Assembly (NCBI GenBank): GCA_963714405.1
Contig: CAVQOH010000006.1
Coordinates: forward strand, 806,001 to 870,000
Direction of reading: 5' to 3'
DNA from: JAZGGS01 sp963714405
Lineage (GTDB): Bacteria > Bacteroidota > Ignavibacteria > Ignavibacteriales > Ignavibacteriaceae
Length of the DNA stretch: 64,000 bases
The notes below the pieces were generated by a model. That model had not been told where the DNA came from. It made no database searches and saw nothing but the letters and a program-made list of their open reading frames with translations. Below are positions 28,304 through 37,011 of this stretch, piece by piece. Numbering within the stretch: position 1 is the first letter of the stretch; the number at the start of each line of letters is the position of its first letter. The position numbers and the translations under genes were made by a program.

Positions 28304-29413
28304 ATGAGCGATATAACAAAAACTGATATACTGAATACACTAAAAAATATTTCAAATCCTGGTATTGATACCGCTTCACTAACTCTGAATTCAATTAAAA
28401 AAATGGAAGTTGAAAACAGTAAACTTATTTTAGATTTAGCACTTCCACTTCCATCACTTGATGTTAACACAACTGAAAAGTTAATTATAGATCAATTGAA
28501 GCGTGAACACGAATCTATTAGAGAAATTGATCTAAACGTATTATTAAAATCTCCAAAAACTTCTGCACCGCCTGCGGAAATGAAAGAACCATTGCTTAAA
28601 GGAGTTAAAAATACAATTGCAATTGCAAGTGGTAAGGGTGGTGTTGGTAAGAGTACTGTAGCAGTAAATCTTGCTCTTGCTCTTGCTAAAGATGGAGCAA
28701 AGGTTGGTTTGATTGATGCTGATATTTATGGACCTAGCATTCCGTTAATGCTTGGCACCACTGATAAACCACAAATTAAGCAGGTAGGTGAGGCTGTAAA
28801 GTTAATTCCAATCGAAGTTTTTGGAATTAAAATGATATCCATTGGCGTACTTGTTGATGATAACGCACCGGTAATCTGGCGAGGTCCAATGGCCAGTGGC
28901 GCTATAAAACAGTTTATGACCGATGTTGATTGGGGTAATCTTGATTATCTTGTTTTTGATCTTCCACCCGGCACCGGTGATATACAACTCACATTAGTTC
29001 AAACAATTCCTTTAACAGGAGCTGTTATAGTCACAACACCGCAAGAAGTTTCATTAATTGATGCACGCAAAGCACTTAAAATGTTTGAGCGTGTTAATGT
29101 ACCAGTATTGGGTATAATTGAAAATATGAGCTATTTTATTGCACCGGATACAGGCAACCGTTATGATATATTCGGAACGGGTGGGGGGGAAAAAACTGCT
29201 AAAGAGTTAAGTGTATCTTTTCTTGGAGGAATTCCAATTGATCCAAGAATAAGAGAAGGAAGTGATATTGGGAAACCAATTGTTTCAACATTGCCTGATT
29301 CTGATAATTCAATAATTATACAGAATATATCCAAGAATTTAAATGAACAGATAAGCATAAGGAATACCGCTTCTTCCGGTAAAGTGGAAATAATACTTAA
29401 TGATGAAGATTAA
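28304..29413 (+). CDS. apbC: Mrp/NBP35-family Fe-S carrier ATPase (ApbC-like)
   Basis: 369 residues. The N-terminal ~90 residues form a MIP18/DUF59 domain; the rest is a deviant Walker-A P-loop ATPase: ASGKGGVGKSTVAVNLALALA near 109. Switch regions are LIDADIYGPSIP and DYLVFDLPPGTGDIQLT. The usual C-terminal CPxC pair of ApbC is not seen (the loop reads MSYFIAPDTGNRYDIFG), so cluster binding may rely on other residues or on the NifU-type partner 57 bases downstream. Likely role: loading Fe-S clusters onto target proteins. Confidence 0.9.
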   Translation: MSDITKTDILNTLKNISNPGIDTASLTLNSIKKMEVENSKLILDLALPLPSLDVNTTEKLIIDQLKREHESIREIDLNVLLKSPKTSAPPAEMKEPLLKGVKNTIAIASGKGGVGKSTVAVNLALALAKDGAKVGLIDADIYGPSIPLMLGTTDKPQIKQVGEAVKLIPIEVFGIKMISIGVLVDDNAPVIWRGPMASGAIKQFMTDVDWGNLDYLVFDLPPGTGDIQLTLVQTIPLTGAVIVTTPQEVSLIDARKALKMFERVNVPVLGIIENMSYFIAPDTGNRYDIFGTGGGEKTAKELSVSFLGGIPIDPRIREGSDIGKPIVSTLPDSDNSIIIQNISKNLNEQISIRNTASSGKVEIILNDED

Positions 29414-29470
29414 CTTGCATAATACTTTCCATAGAACGATATTTGAATAAATAAGATTTGGGAATCTGTT

Positions 29471-29695
29471 ATGGAAGAGGAGATCAGAAAAGCACTTGAA
29501 TCAATAAGACCTTTTTTGCAGGCAGATGATGGTGATGTAGAGTTTGTAGAAGTTAGTAATGATGGGATTGTTAAAGTTAAGCTAACAGGAGATTGCGAGA
29601 ATTGTCCTATGGCTGGAATGACTTTGAGAGCTGGTATTGAAAGAGCACTGCTTAAGCAAGTACCTGCAATAAAAAGGATTGAGGCAGTTTCCTGA
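29471..29695 (+). CDS. NifU C-terminal-domain Fe-S scaffold
   Basis: 74 residues, a stand-alone NifU C-terminal (Nfu-type) domain: IRPFLQADDGDVEFVEVSND, then LTGDCENCPMAGMTLRAGIERAL, whose C-x2-C pair holds the cluster. It lies just after the Mrp/ApbC-like ATPase, so the two probably work together in Fe-S assembly or transfer. The clear ribosome-binding context and close fit to the family support the short length as real. Confidence 0.94.
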   Translation: MEEEIRKALESIRPFLQADDGDVEFVEVSNDGIVKVKLTGDCENCPMAGMTLRAGIERALLKQVPAIKRIEAVS

Positions 29696-29719
29696 CCACC
29701 TTACAATTTAATATAATGA

Positions 29720-30772
29720 ATGCCGGATAATAACTACAAAAAATTTGTTAAACCCATCCTTTGGGTTGCTGGTATTATTATTTCATCTTACCTGTTATAC
29801 CTGCTTTCGGATATAATCATCATTATATCTGTCTCGATACTTTTATCATTTATTTTTGCACCAATTGTTGCTGGCTTTGAATCAAAAGGATTTAACAGGT
29901 TAAGCTCTACATTAATTACTTTTGCATTACTTGGTTTTTTAATGTACCTCGGCTTATCAGTTGTTATTCCTAAATTTACTGCTCAGTGGGAACAGCTTTA
30001 TAAAGCACTGGAGGGTTATAAATTTGCAGATGAGTTAGCGTCAATTGAAGCAGCGATCAGAGGTTATTTCCCCCTCATTGAAGCAGGCAGTATTTCTCAG
30101 AAGATACAAGAATTTTTCACTTCACAATTATCAAATACCTTTAACAGTCTTACATCACTTTTATCAGGTATAGTTTCAGTAGTTGCCATTCTTGTAATCG
30201 TTCCATTTATAACTTTCTTTTTCCTAAAGGATAGTAAAAGAATTCTTCAGGGTATTCTTCACATTATGCCAAATAAATATTTTGAAATGTCTTATTGGAT
30301 TCTTAAAAAAGTGAGTATGCAGTTAGGTCTTTTTGTTCGCGCATGGATTTTTGATGCAACGTTTGTTGGCGTTTTAATTGGTTTTGGTTTTTATTTTATA
30401 GGGTTGCAAAATGCTTTACCATTAGGTGTAATTGCAGGATTGGGTCATCTTATCCCATACTTTGGTCCAATTATCGGCGGAATTCCTGCTATTATTATTT
30501 CGATAGTTCAATATGGCGATCTTTCACAAATTCCCGCAATTACATTTATTGTTTTGCTTACTTATACTCTGGATAACGGATTTGTGCAACCGTATGTTTT
30601 TGGTAAGAGTGTAGATATGCACCCGATTGCTATAATCTTACTAATTATAAGCGGAGGGACATTATTCGGATTAATAGGTATGCTGCTTGTTGTACCTGTT
30701 GCAACTGTAATAAAAACTTTTGCAAAGGAAATATACTTTGCAACCAAAAACTACAGGATTGCAAGAGTGTGA
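29720..30772 (+). CDS. AI-2E/PerM-family membrane protein
   Basis: 350 residues with about eight membrane segments, the AI-2E transporter family (UPF0118, PerM/YtvI). Motifs are SISILLSFIFAPIV-like N-terminal helices, then VPFITFFFLKDSKRI, the GLGHLIPYFGPIIGGIPA signature, and DNGFVQPYVFGKSVDMHPIA. Members include a quorum-signal exporter and Na+/H+ antiporters; the substrate here is unknown. It starts 24 bases after the NifU-type gene. Confidence 0.9.
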   Translation: MPDNNYKKFVKPILWVAGIIISSYLLYLLSDIIIIISVSILLSFIFAPIVAGFESKGFNRLSSTLITFALLGFLMYLGLSVVIPKFTAQWEQLYKALEGYKFADELASIEAAIRGYFPLIEAGSISQKIQEFFTSQLSNTFNSLTSLLSGIVSVVAILVIVPFITFFFLKDSKRILQGILHIMPNKYFEMSYWILKKVSMQLGLFVRAWIFDATFVGVLIGFGFYFIGLQNALPLGVIAGLGHLIPYFGPIIGGIPAIIISIVQYGDLSQIPAITFIVLLTYTLDNGFVQPYVFGKSVDMHPIAIILLIISGGTLFGLIGMLLVVPVATVIKTFAKEIYFATKNYRIARV

Positions 30773-30792
30773 ATATTTAAGCCTCGATCATT

Positions 30793-31368
30793 TTACTCAC
30801 CCGTTATTTCACTTTCCTCAAAAATGGGTTTGATTTTTTCTAAATTTATCCCTTGTAATCCCTGCGGAAAACGAGAAAACTTATTTACATTCTGCCAATA
30901 GTTTTCATCAGGAAATTCTGATTCATATATATCTCTATATGATTCTCCCGAAGCTACGGAAGTTCCACCGATAAGCCATAAAGGCATTGTTAATATAAGA
31001 TATACCCCATTTGAAATTGTTGCCAGTGAACCAAGGGCTACCCATGTACCATAACTCTCTGTACTTTTTTGATCTAGCTCCAAAAAACTGTTTGATATTT
31101 TGCTTTTTGATACAACATACAAGGAATCATAAAGCATATAAACATTTTCATCATCCATAGCTATAAATTCTCCACTAAACTGGTACCATTCATTTCCAGG
31201 AACCGCAAGAGTATCATAAGTAACAATGGTTATCCATCCTCCGTTTAGGTTACCAGGTATATCCTCTGTATCTGGCAGCCAATCATGAGGCGCATAAGAT
31301 GTTGCACAGGCTGTAAGTAATAATGAAGTAATTATAACTGCAAAGAAAAATTTATTATGGGTAAACAT
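30793..31368 (-). CDS. Lipoprotein, last gene of an envelope operon
   Basis: 191 residues, family not recognised. The lipoprotein signal ends LLLTAC. It has a hydrophobic segment near 112-138 (GSLATISNGVYLILTMPLWLIGG) that could insert in or lie on the membrane. The rest suggests a small beta domain (FSGEFIAMDDENVYMLYDSLYVV) concerned with a configurable parameter or surface. Its start overlaps the end of the upstream 533-residue lipoprotein gene by 14 bases, so translation is probably coupled. Confidence 0.65.
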   Translation of the reverse strand: MFTHNKFFFAVIITSLLLTACATSYAPHDWLPDTEDIPGNLNGGWITIVTYDTLAVPGNEWYQFSGEFIAMDDENVYMLYDSLYVVSKSKISNSFLELDQKSTESYGTWVALGSLATISNGVYLILTMPLWLIGGTSVASGESYRDIYESEFPDENYWQNVNKFSRFPQGLQGINLEKIKPIFEESEITGE

Positions 31369-32956
31369 ATTTACTACTCCAAAAAGTTTGTTCCATTTCG
31401 GCTTCTACTTTTTTAAATTGTGGTGCAAGTGATTTATAATACTCATCAGGATTTAAGAGCATCTGGTAAACTTTTGCTGGATCTTCTTCTACAAGCCATT
31501 CGTTTCTCATCCACTCAAGATAATAACCCTGGCTTTCCATAAACAGTTCATATTCTGTATAATTTTCAGGGAGTTTATAGTTAAGAAAATATTGATCTCC
31601 CGGTAAAGTGATTAAAACAGAATCAGGATTAGTTAACAGTTCAACTATCCTACTTGAGTTCACTTTTTCAGGAAAAGAACTGGTTGGCTCTAAAACCAGT
31701 GGATCAATTCTATCTCCCAATTCAGCTAATGCTGTATAATCTATTCTCCATAATCCCTTCGTCATCCGTAATCTTATTTCTAATTGATTATTATTTAATT
31801 CTCGCTGTTCACTAAAATTTAAATTCTTAAAAGGAAGAATTTTTATATCAGTAGCAATCGGTCCTGTTTCTCCAACATCACCTGCTTTTTCCCATTCCCC
31901 GCTATTATTTTTTATTAAAACTTCTATTGTACCAAGTACAGGATTTGTACCACCAACTATTTTACTGTAGACTGAACTGTTCCTTTCCAGCTCTGCCATC
32001 CAATCACTTGCAGAGCTACCCATGTAAGCCAAAGTCTGATATAGAAGAAATGTTGTTAGTAAGGTTTGCCTTGATGCAATTACCAATCCTAATTGGTCTG
32101 AAGATACATTGTTAAAAGTAAGATCTATTATTTCTTTCTCTGCAAGATTTGTAGAATCTGTAGCACTAAATCTTTCATTTCCATCAAATGTGCAAAGCAT
32201 TTCTGAGCAATCTCCTTCCGCTGTAATAACACTGCTTGCTTCAAATATATTTTTAGTTTGGTAAAACTCACCTTCAGGTGAAGAAAAAACTCTTCCCCCT
32301 TCTAACTTAGGTAAAGCTAAAATGTTTGCAGATCGAATAACATGTGTTTCGTAAGCTTCATTGCGTAGTTGTATTTCAAAATTTTCCGAAAGAGGTTTTA
32401 CCCTGTATAAAGCATCAACATCTCTTTCTTCTAAACAAGGTAAAATACTTGCAGAAAATCCCTCAGATTGAACGATATAATCATCTCCATCATAAGCATA
32501 AAAAGTTGGACAGGAGCCAAAACAAGCTTTTGGATTTGTAATACAAACAATGGTAAAAATACCTGTTATAACTGTGAGAGCAATCAACACACCGGAAGCT
32601 CCACTATCATTAATTTTGTTGGTTTCTGCAAGTACAATTTGATTTAAAGGTATATTAAAATCGCCTTCGCTTAAAGTTTCCCTGTTTGAATCTAAATGCT
32701 TTCCGTTACCCACAATACTTTCATCCTCACTCATTTCCCATTTTGAGAAAACATACAGATCTCCGTTTTCCATATGAAGTTTTAAAAATGGATCAACCAT
32801 CACACCTTGTTTATCAACAAATTTGTCTGAAGGTATTATTACTCTTTCAATTCGTGATTGTGTACCACAACTTGAAGTAAATATTAAGGCGGCTGATATA
32901 AAAAGAATAAAAATTCTTGAACAGGTTTCAAAGTAAAAATGATATAATGATTTCAT
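31355..32956 (-). CDS. Large lipoprotein with CPxFYAYDG-type domain, unknown function
   Basis: 533 residues. The lipobox ends IFTSSC. A beta-rich N-terminal region is followed by a hydrophobic segment (about 125-145, GVLIALTVITGIFTIVC) and directly by SCPTFYAYDGDDYIVQSEGF, LPCLEERDVDALYRV and VIRSANILALPKLEGGRVFS. I recall this pattern from uncharacterised secreted proteins of several phyla (CPxVYxWDG, then a target-binding-like beta domain), but no function is established. Other cysteines occur in GDCSEMLCTFDG. It is the middle gene of a three-gene minus-strand run with an outer-membrane barrel upstream. Confidence 0.72.
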   Translation of the reverse strand: MKSLYHFYFETCSRIFILFISAALIFTSSCGTQSRIERVIIPSDKFVDKQGVMVDPFLKLHMENGDLYVFSKWEMSEDESIVGNGKHLDSNRETLSEGDFNIPLNQIVLAETNKINDSGASGVLIALTVITGIFTIVCITNPKACFGSCPTFYAYDGDDYIVQSEGFSASILPCLEERDVDALYRVKPLSENFEIQLRNEAYETHVIRSANILALPKLEGGRVFSSPEGEFYQTKNIFEASSVITAEGDCSEMLCTFDGNERFSATDSTNLAEKEIIDLTFNNVSSDQLGLVIASRQTLLTTFLLYQTLAYMGSSASDWMAELERNSSVYSKIVGGTNPVLGTIEVLIKNNSGEWEKAGDVGETGPIATDIKILPFKNLNFSEQRELNNNQLEIRLRMTKGLWRIDYTALAELGDRIDPLVLEPTSSFPEKVNSSRIVELLTNPDSVLITLPGDQYFLNYKLPENYTEYELFMESQGYYLEWMRNEWLVEEDPAKVYQMLLNPDEYYKSLAPQFKKVEAEMEQTFWSSKYVYP

Positions 32957-32976
32957 GACTCACACCATACTAATAT

Positions 32977-33612
32977 TTATAATAAAAATGATGTTCCGAA
33001 TTTTACCGCTAAAACTGAAGTAGTTAATGTAACTTTGTATGGATCAGAATATGGATTGTTATATGATTCAGTATGACTAATATTTTTATAGTTTAATTCT
33101 AATCTATAAGCAAATGTTAAAGATTGTTGAATTTTTATACCAATACAAGCATTTATTAAATTTGCTTTAAGTGAACCAAAAAGTCCCTCAGAATCTTCAT
33201 CATAATAGTTGTTTCCAATACCATTAAAACTTGTTTTGCCATAACCCACTGTTAAAAAAGGATGAATATTTTTACCGGATATAGTAAACGTATATGAAGT
33301 ATTAGCAACTAAAGACATAGTAGTTTCACCCAGAAATCTAAATGCTAATTCCGGTTCAATGGAAAGCCCATCAACAATAAAAAATCCTATAGAAAGCAGA
33401 GATTCCGAGTAAAATTCATTTTCACCGCTCTCGTTGTAGTAACCATATCCTGAATTTGATTTAAATGTTGTTTTACCCATTCCAGTGGATAGTGAGGTTA
33501 CAATTTCCCAATCAAATTGTTTAAAGTGCTCCACATCTTTAAGGTTTTGAACTTGTGCGATGATAGAGCAGCTAAAAACCAATATAGTGATTACAAATTG
33601 TGTCTTTTTCAT
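32977..33612 (-). CDS. Outer-membrane beta-barrel protein
   Basis: 211 residues from the start preceded by a good ribosome-binding site (AAGGAG, 6 bases before ATG). Signal peptide: MKKTQFVITILVFSCSIIAQ. The mature part has alternating hydrophobic strands, Gly/Tyr/Phe-rich turns (SGYGYYNESGENEFYSE), and ends in FGTSFLL, as in 8-strand OmpX/OmpW-like barrels. An earlier in-frame ATG 27 bases upstream is less likely. It is first in the operon with two lipoproteins. Ligand or role unknown. Confidence 0.75.
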   Translation of the reverse strand: MKKTQFVITILVFSCSIIAQVQNLKDVEHFKQFDWEIVTSLSTGMGKTTFKSNSGYGYYNESGENEFYSESLLSIGFFIVDGLSIEPELAFRFLGETTMSLVANTSYTFTISGKNIHPFLTVGYGKTSFNGIGNNYYDEDSEGLFGSLKANLINACIGIKIQQSLTFAYRLELNYKNISHTESYNNPYSDPYKVTLTTSVLAVKFGTSFLL

Positions 33613-33666
33613 AACATTCTCCTTTATTTCCTGGTTCAATAATAATTTGAAGTAGAATGATAGTTG

Positions 33667-33703
33667 TCATGAACATGTCATGAAATTGTAAAAATCTTGT
33701 CAA
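33667..33703 (-). promoter_or_regulatory. Putative promoter/operator of the envelope operon
   Basis: On the minus strand TTGACA (33698-33703) is followed downstream by two copies of the palindrome TCATGA (33678-33683 and 33667-33672) separated by ACATG. The pair sits where a repressor or activator could meet RNA polymerase, about 55-90 bases before the barrel gene start. No convincing -7 element was found, so this is tentative. The rest of the gap, 33704-33867, holds no gene I can see; it includes a palindrome TTGCTCTAGAGCAA at 33849-33862. Confidence 0.35.
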
Positions 33704-33867
33704 TATGGTTTTTAATCAGCATCGCTGAGGGAAGCACAATAACTTGGATAAGATTAAGAGAACCGCAAACTCATACGTTTCTCCCGAGGGGAAATGAATA
33801 AAACTTAATATGAAGATGATAGATTTATTTGTTACAAGCAAGTAATTTTTGCTCTAGAGCAATAACA

Positions 33868-34886
33868 CTAAACTTCTTTAGTTAGTTTCTCAATAACATT
33901 AAGAGGTTTAATTCCATCAGCTTCTGCGCTAAAATTAGTAATAATACGATGACGTAATACCGGAAGCATTGCTCTCTTTACATCATCAATATCCGGTGTA
34001 AATCTTCCTTCAATTACTGCTTTCGTTTTTGCAGCAAGAATCATATACTGCGACGCACGAGGTCCTGCGCCCCAGGTTATCCAATCTTTAATAAATTGTG
34101 GTGAGTTTCCATTTGAAGGACGGGTCATATTGGAAACTTTAACCGCAAATTCAATAACATTTTCTGCAACGGGAACTTTTCTTACAAGCTCCTGAAAATT
34201 AATAATTTCGGTCTGCATATAAAACTTTTTTAAGATCAGCTTTATACTGGCTAGTAGTAGTTTCAACGATATTTATTTCATCTTTTATTGATGGATAATC
34301 CAGCCAAAGATTAAACATAAATCTATCTAACTGCGCTTCTGGTAAAGGATAAGTTCCTTCCTGCTCAATAGGATTTTGAGTTGCTAGAACAAAAAATGGT
34401 TCAGGTAATTGATACGTAGTTCCTGCAGCAGTAACTCTATGTTCCTGCATTGCTTCCAGCAAAGCTGCCTGCGTTTTAGGAGGGGTTCTGTTAATTTCAT
34501 CTGCAAGTATTATGTTTGCAAAAATAGGACCCGAAATAAATTTAAAATCTCTTTTTTTGGTAAGTTGGTCTTCTTCAATAATTTCTGTTCCGGTAATATC
34601 ACTTGGCATTAAATCTGGTGTAAACTGTATGCGGCTGAATTTCAGATCCATTACTTCCGAAACTGTTTTTATAAGAAGAGTTTTTGCCAAACCAGGAACA
34701 CCAACCAGCAAACAATGCCCTCGTGCTAATAGTGAGATTAATAAGTTGATCAATTATATCTTCCTGCCCAATAATTACTTTTGCAATTTCAGATTTAACC
34801 TGTTTTATTTTTTCAGAAAGCTCATCAACCAATTCTACATCCTGCTTGCTTTTGTGTATTTCGTTCAAACTCAAATTCCTTTTCAT
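33868..34886 (-). CDS. MoxR-family AAA+ ATPase, frame disrupted
   Basis: AAA+ chaperone-like ATPase that usually works with VWA-domain proteins to mature enzyme complexes or control the envelope. Pieces in three frames join as KVIIGQEDIIDQL, then ISLLARGHCLLVGVPGLAKTLL (Walker A), then LADEINRTPPKTQAALLEAMQEH (Walker B and sensor), NPIEQEGTYPLPEAQLDRF, and a C-terminal lid with WGAGPRASQYMILAAKT. Two single-base insertions, near 34735-34745 and 34203-34210, restore a 338-residue protein. It starts 9 bases after the stop of the SurA-like gene. Probably functional; the breaks look like sequence errors. Confidence 0.86.
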
Positions 34887-34895
34887 AATGTAAAT

Positions 34896-36170
34896 CTAAA
34901 TTCTAATTTCCCAGTAAATTGTGTCTTTCAATTTTGAAATCCATTCTTCATATTCTTTTTGTTTTTTCATCTCCTCAGCTAAACGTTTTATTTCAGAATA
35001 ATCTTCATCAATACTTGCAGGATGCTGCGGAATGCGGGATTCAAGATAAACAATATGATAACCGTAAGTACCGGGTGCATATTCTAATCTGCGTGGGAAA
35101 CTTATTTCGCCTTGTTTTAGTTTGGAAACAACATCAAGTAAATGTTTGTCCAACTGATTTATATAGTAAGTTCCGAGTTCGCCGCCAAACACTGCAGTTT
35201 CTTTATCTTCACTGTAAGTTTTTGCTAGTGTTTTAAAATTTTTTCCATCATTTATAATGCTGTCTCTTAAATCAGTTAGAAATTGAATTGTTTCTAAATC
35301 AGCATCTTCATCAGCTTTAATTTTAATTAGAATATGTCTTGTATGTATTGATTCTCCTCTTCTTTCAATTAGTTGAATTATATGAAAACCAACCGGTGAT
35401 TCAACAACTTCAGAAAGTTCACCTCGTTCTAAAGCAAATGCAGCCGCTTCAAATTCAGGATAGAAAACACCTCTTTGCACAAATCCTAAATCACCACCCT
35501 GAACAGCACTGCCCGGATCTTCGGAATATTGTTTTGCTAAAGCCTCAAAATCTGCACCGGCTTTTATTGAATCTAATAAAGCCTGTGCTAAATCTTTTGA
35601 TTTTTTTTTTATTCTATCAGTAGCTTTTGGATTTCTGAAGATGTGATAGATTTTTAGTTTTTCGGGTATCATTCCCAGGCTATCTTTATAAGTTTCAAAA
35701 AACTCTGTTATTTCTCTGCGACTGGCTTCCATAAATGCAAAGTTTTTTTCACGTAATCTTTGCACCATCAGGTTTTTGCGAACATCATCTTTTAATTCAC
35801 GCTTAATTTTATCAATGCTCATTCCGTACATTTGCTCAATATTTGCCAATGAACCATACTGCTGCTGAAAAACTTTTATCTGATAATCAATTTGCTGGGT
35901 TATTTCTTCTTCAGTAACTTCAATCGAATCGAGTTCTGCTTGAGCATAAACAAGCTTTTCATCAATCATTGATTTTAAGATTTGTTGTTTTAATTCTGCT
36001 GAATTCGGATCAAGACCTCTTTGGCTGGCAAATAAAGATGTTTGAAAATCCAGTTCACTTTGTAAAATTATTTCATTATCAACCACAGCAACAATTTTAT
36101 CAAGGACTTCCTGAGATAACGCCGCAGCGCCGATAAACACTATAAAAAAGATTATTTTAATTTTCATCAA
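34896..36170 (-). CDS. SurA-like periplasmic peptidyl-prolyl isomerase
   Basis: 424 residues with a signal peptide (IKIIFFIVFIGAAALSQ), an N-terminal chaperone domain (VLDKIVAVVDNEIILQSELDF, as in SurA), and two PpiC/parvulin domains (about 170-270 and 275-390). The first contains SEDPGSAVQGGDLGFVQRGVFYPEFE and VESPVGFHIIQLIER; the second contains ETAVFGGELGTYYINQ and PGTYGYHIVYLESR. It probably assists folding of outer-membrane proteins. It follows the lipoprotein isomerase gene by 4 bases and precedes moxR by 9. Confidence 0.92.
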   Translation of the reverse strand: MMKIKIIFFIVFIGAAALSQEVLDKIVAVVDNEIILQSELDFQTSLFASQRGLDPNSAELKQQILKSMIDEKLVYAQAELDSIEVTEEEITQQIDYQIKVFQQQYGSLANIEQMYGMSIDKIKRELKDDVRKNLMVQRLREKNFAFMEASRREITEFFETYKDSLGMIPEKLKIYHIFRNPKATDRIKKKSKDLAQALLDSIKAGADFEALAKQYSEDPGSAVQGGDLGFVQRGVFYPEFEAAAFALERGELSEVVESPVGFHIIQLIERRGESIHTRHILIKIKADEDADLETIQFLTDLRDSIINDGKNFKTLAKTYSEDKETAVFGGELGTYYINQLDKHLLDVVSKLKQGEISFPRRLEYAPGTYGYHIVYLESRIPQHPASIDEDYSEIKRLAEEMKKQKEYEEWISKLKDTIYWEIRI

Positions 36171-36174
36171 CTAC

Positions 36175-37011
36175 CTAATTTTTTATTTCAATTTCATTAT
36201 TTGAATAAAGTTCATCAATATATTTATCTATTAGTTGCTTCTTTTTGAAAGCCAGAAATCTCTTTTCCACAATATCTTTTATGTCTTCAAAAGGAGGAAC
36301 AGAGCCTTTAGAAAATTTATTTAAAACCTGTGCAACTGAATGATATCCAGCATCATCCGAAATAACAATGCTAATTTCGAGTGGGTAAAGACCGCTTACA
36401 ACTCTGGAAAGTTTTTGCGGATAAATATTCTGCTCACTTAAGATTACCTTGCTTGATATTCTAACAGTATTTTTATCTTTTGAATATTTATTAACGGCTT
36501 TATCCCAACCATTGCTAAGAATTAAAGATCTGAATTGAACAGCACTAACCTGCTTATTAAATGTTCCAATATTAAGTTTGAATGAATTGCTGGCAAAACT
36601 GAATTCACTTTTATAAAGATTGAAAAAATCTTCAACTTCATTAGTTTCATAACTGAGTTCAGAATTTAATGAAATGCTTTTAAGCAGGAGTGAGCCGGCT
36701 AATTCTTTTTTAGATTTTTTAATAATTATTTTAAATTCTTCATCATCAACAATCCCCTCTTTAATTGCTTCCTGATATAAAAGTTCCTTTGTTATCCAGT
36801 TTCTGATGACTTCAGCTTTTGATGAATCATTTATATTTGGCGAACCGGAAATTTCCAGAAAATCGCTGCCGGATAAATAGGAATCATTTACCCGGGCAAC
36901 GTAATCTATTTCTTTTGTTTTTTCCTGGCATCCTGCAATTACAATTACAACAAAGAAAATGGGTAATATTATTTTATTGATTTCTTTTAAATGCCTTTTC
37001 CAGCTGATCAT
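36175..37011 (-). CDS. Lipoprotein of the SurA/PrsA foldase type
   Basis: 278 residues, lipoprotein signal ending VVIVIAGC. The N-terminal half resembles SurA-type chaperone domains (VARVNDSYLSGSDFLEI, then IRNWITKELLYQEAIKEGIVDDEEF). The second half corresponds to the position of a parvulin domain but lacks the GGDLGxF signature, so isomerase activity is doubtful. The start overlaps the 3' end of the upstream large PpiC gene by 38 bases. It is the middle of three foldase-type genes in a row. Confidence 0.75.
   Translation of the reverse strand: MISWKRHLKEINKIILPIFFVVIVIAGCQEKTKEIDYVARVNDSYLSGSDFLEISGSPNINDSSKAEVIRNWITKELLYQEAIKEGIVDDEEFKIIIKKSKKELAGSLLLKSISLNSELSYETNEVEDFFNLYKSEFSFASNSFKLNIGTFNKQVSAVQFRSLILSNGWDKAVNKYSKDKNTVRISSKVILSEQNIYPQKLSRVVSGLYPLEISIVISDDAGYHSVAQVLNKFSKGSVPPFEDIKDIVEKRFLAFKKKQLIDKYIDELYSNNEIEIKN

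Noticed and set aside
33849..33862. Perfect palindrome TTGCTCTAGAGCAA after moxR as a terminator
   Set aside because: It has no loop and no following T tract on the minus strand.
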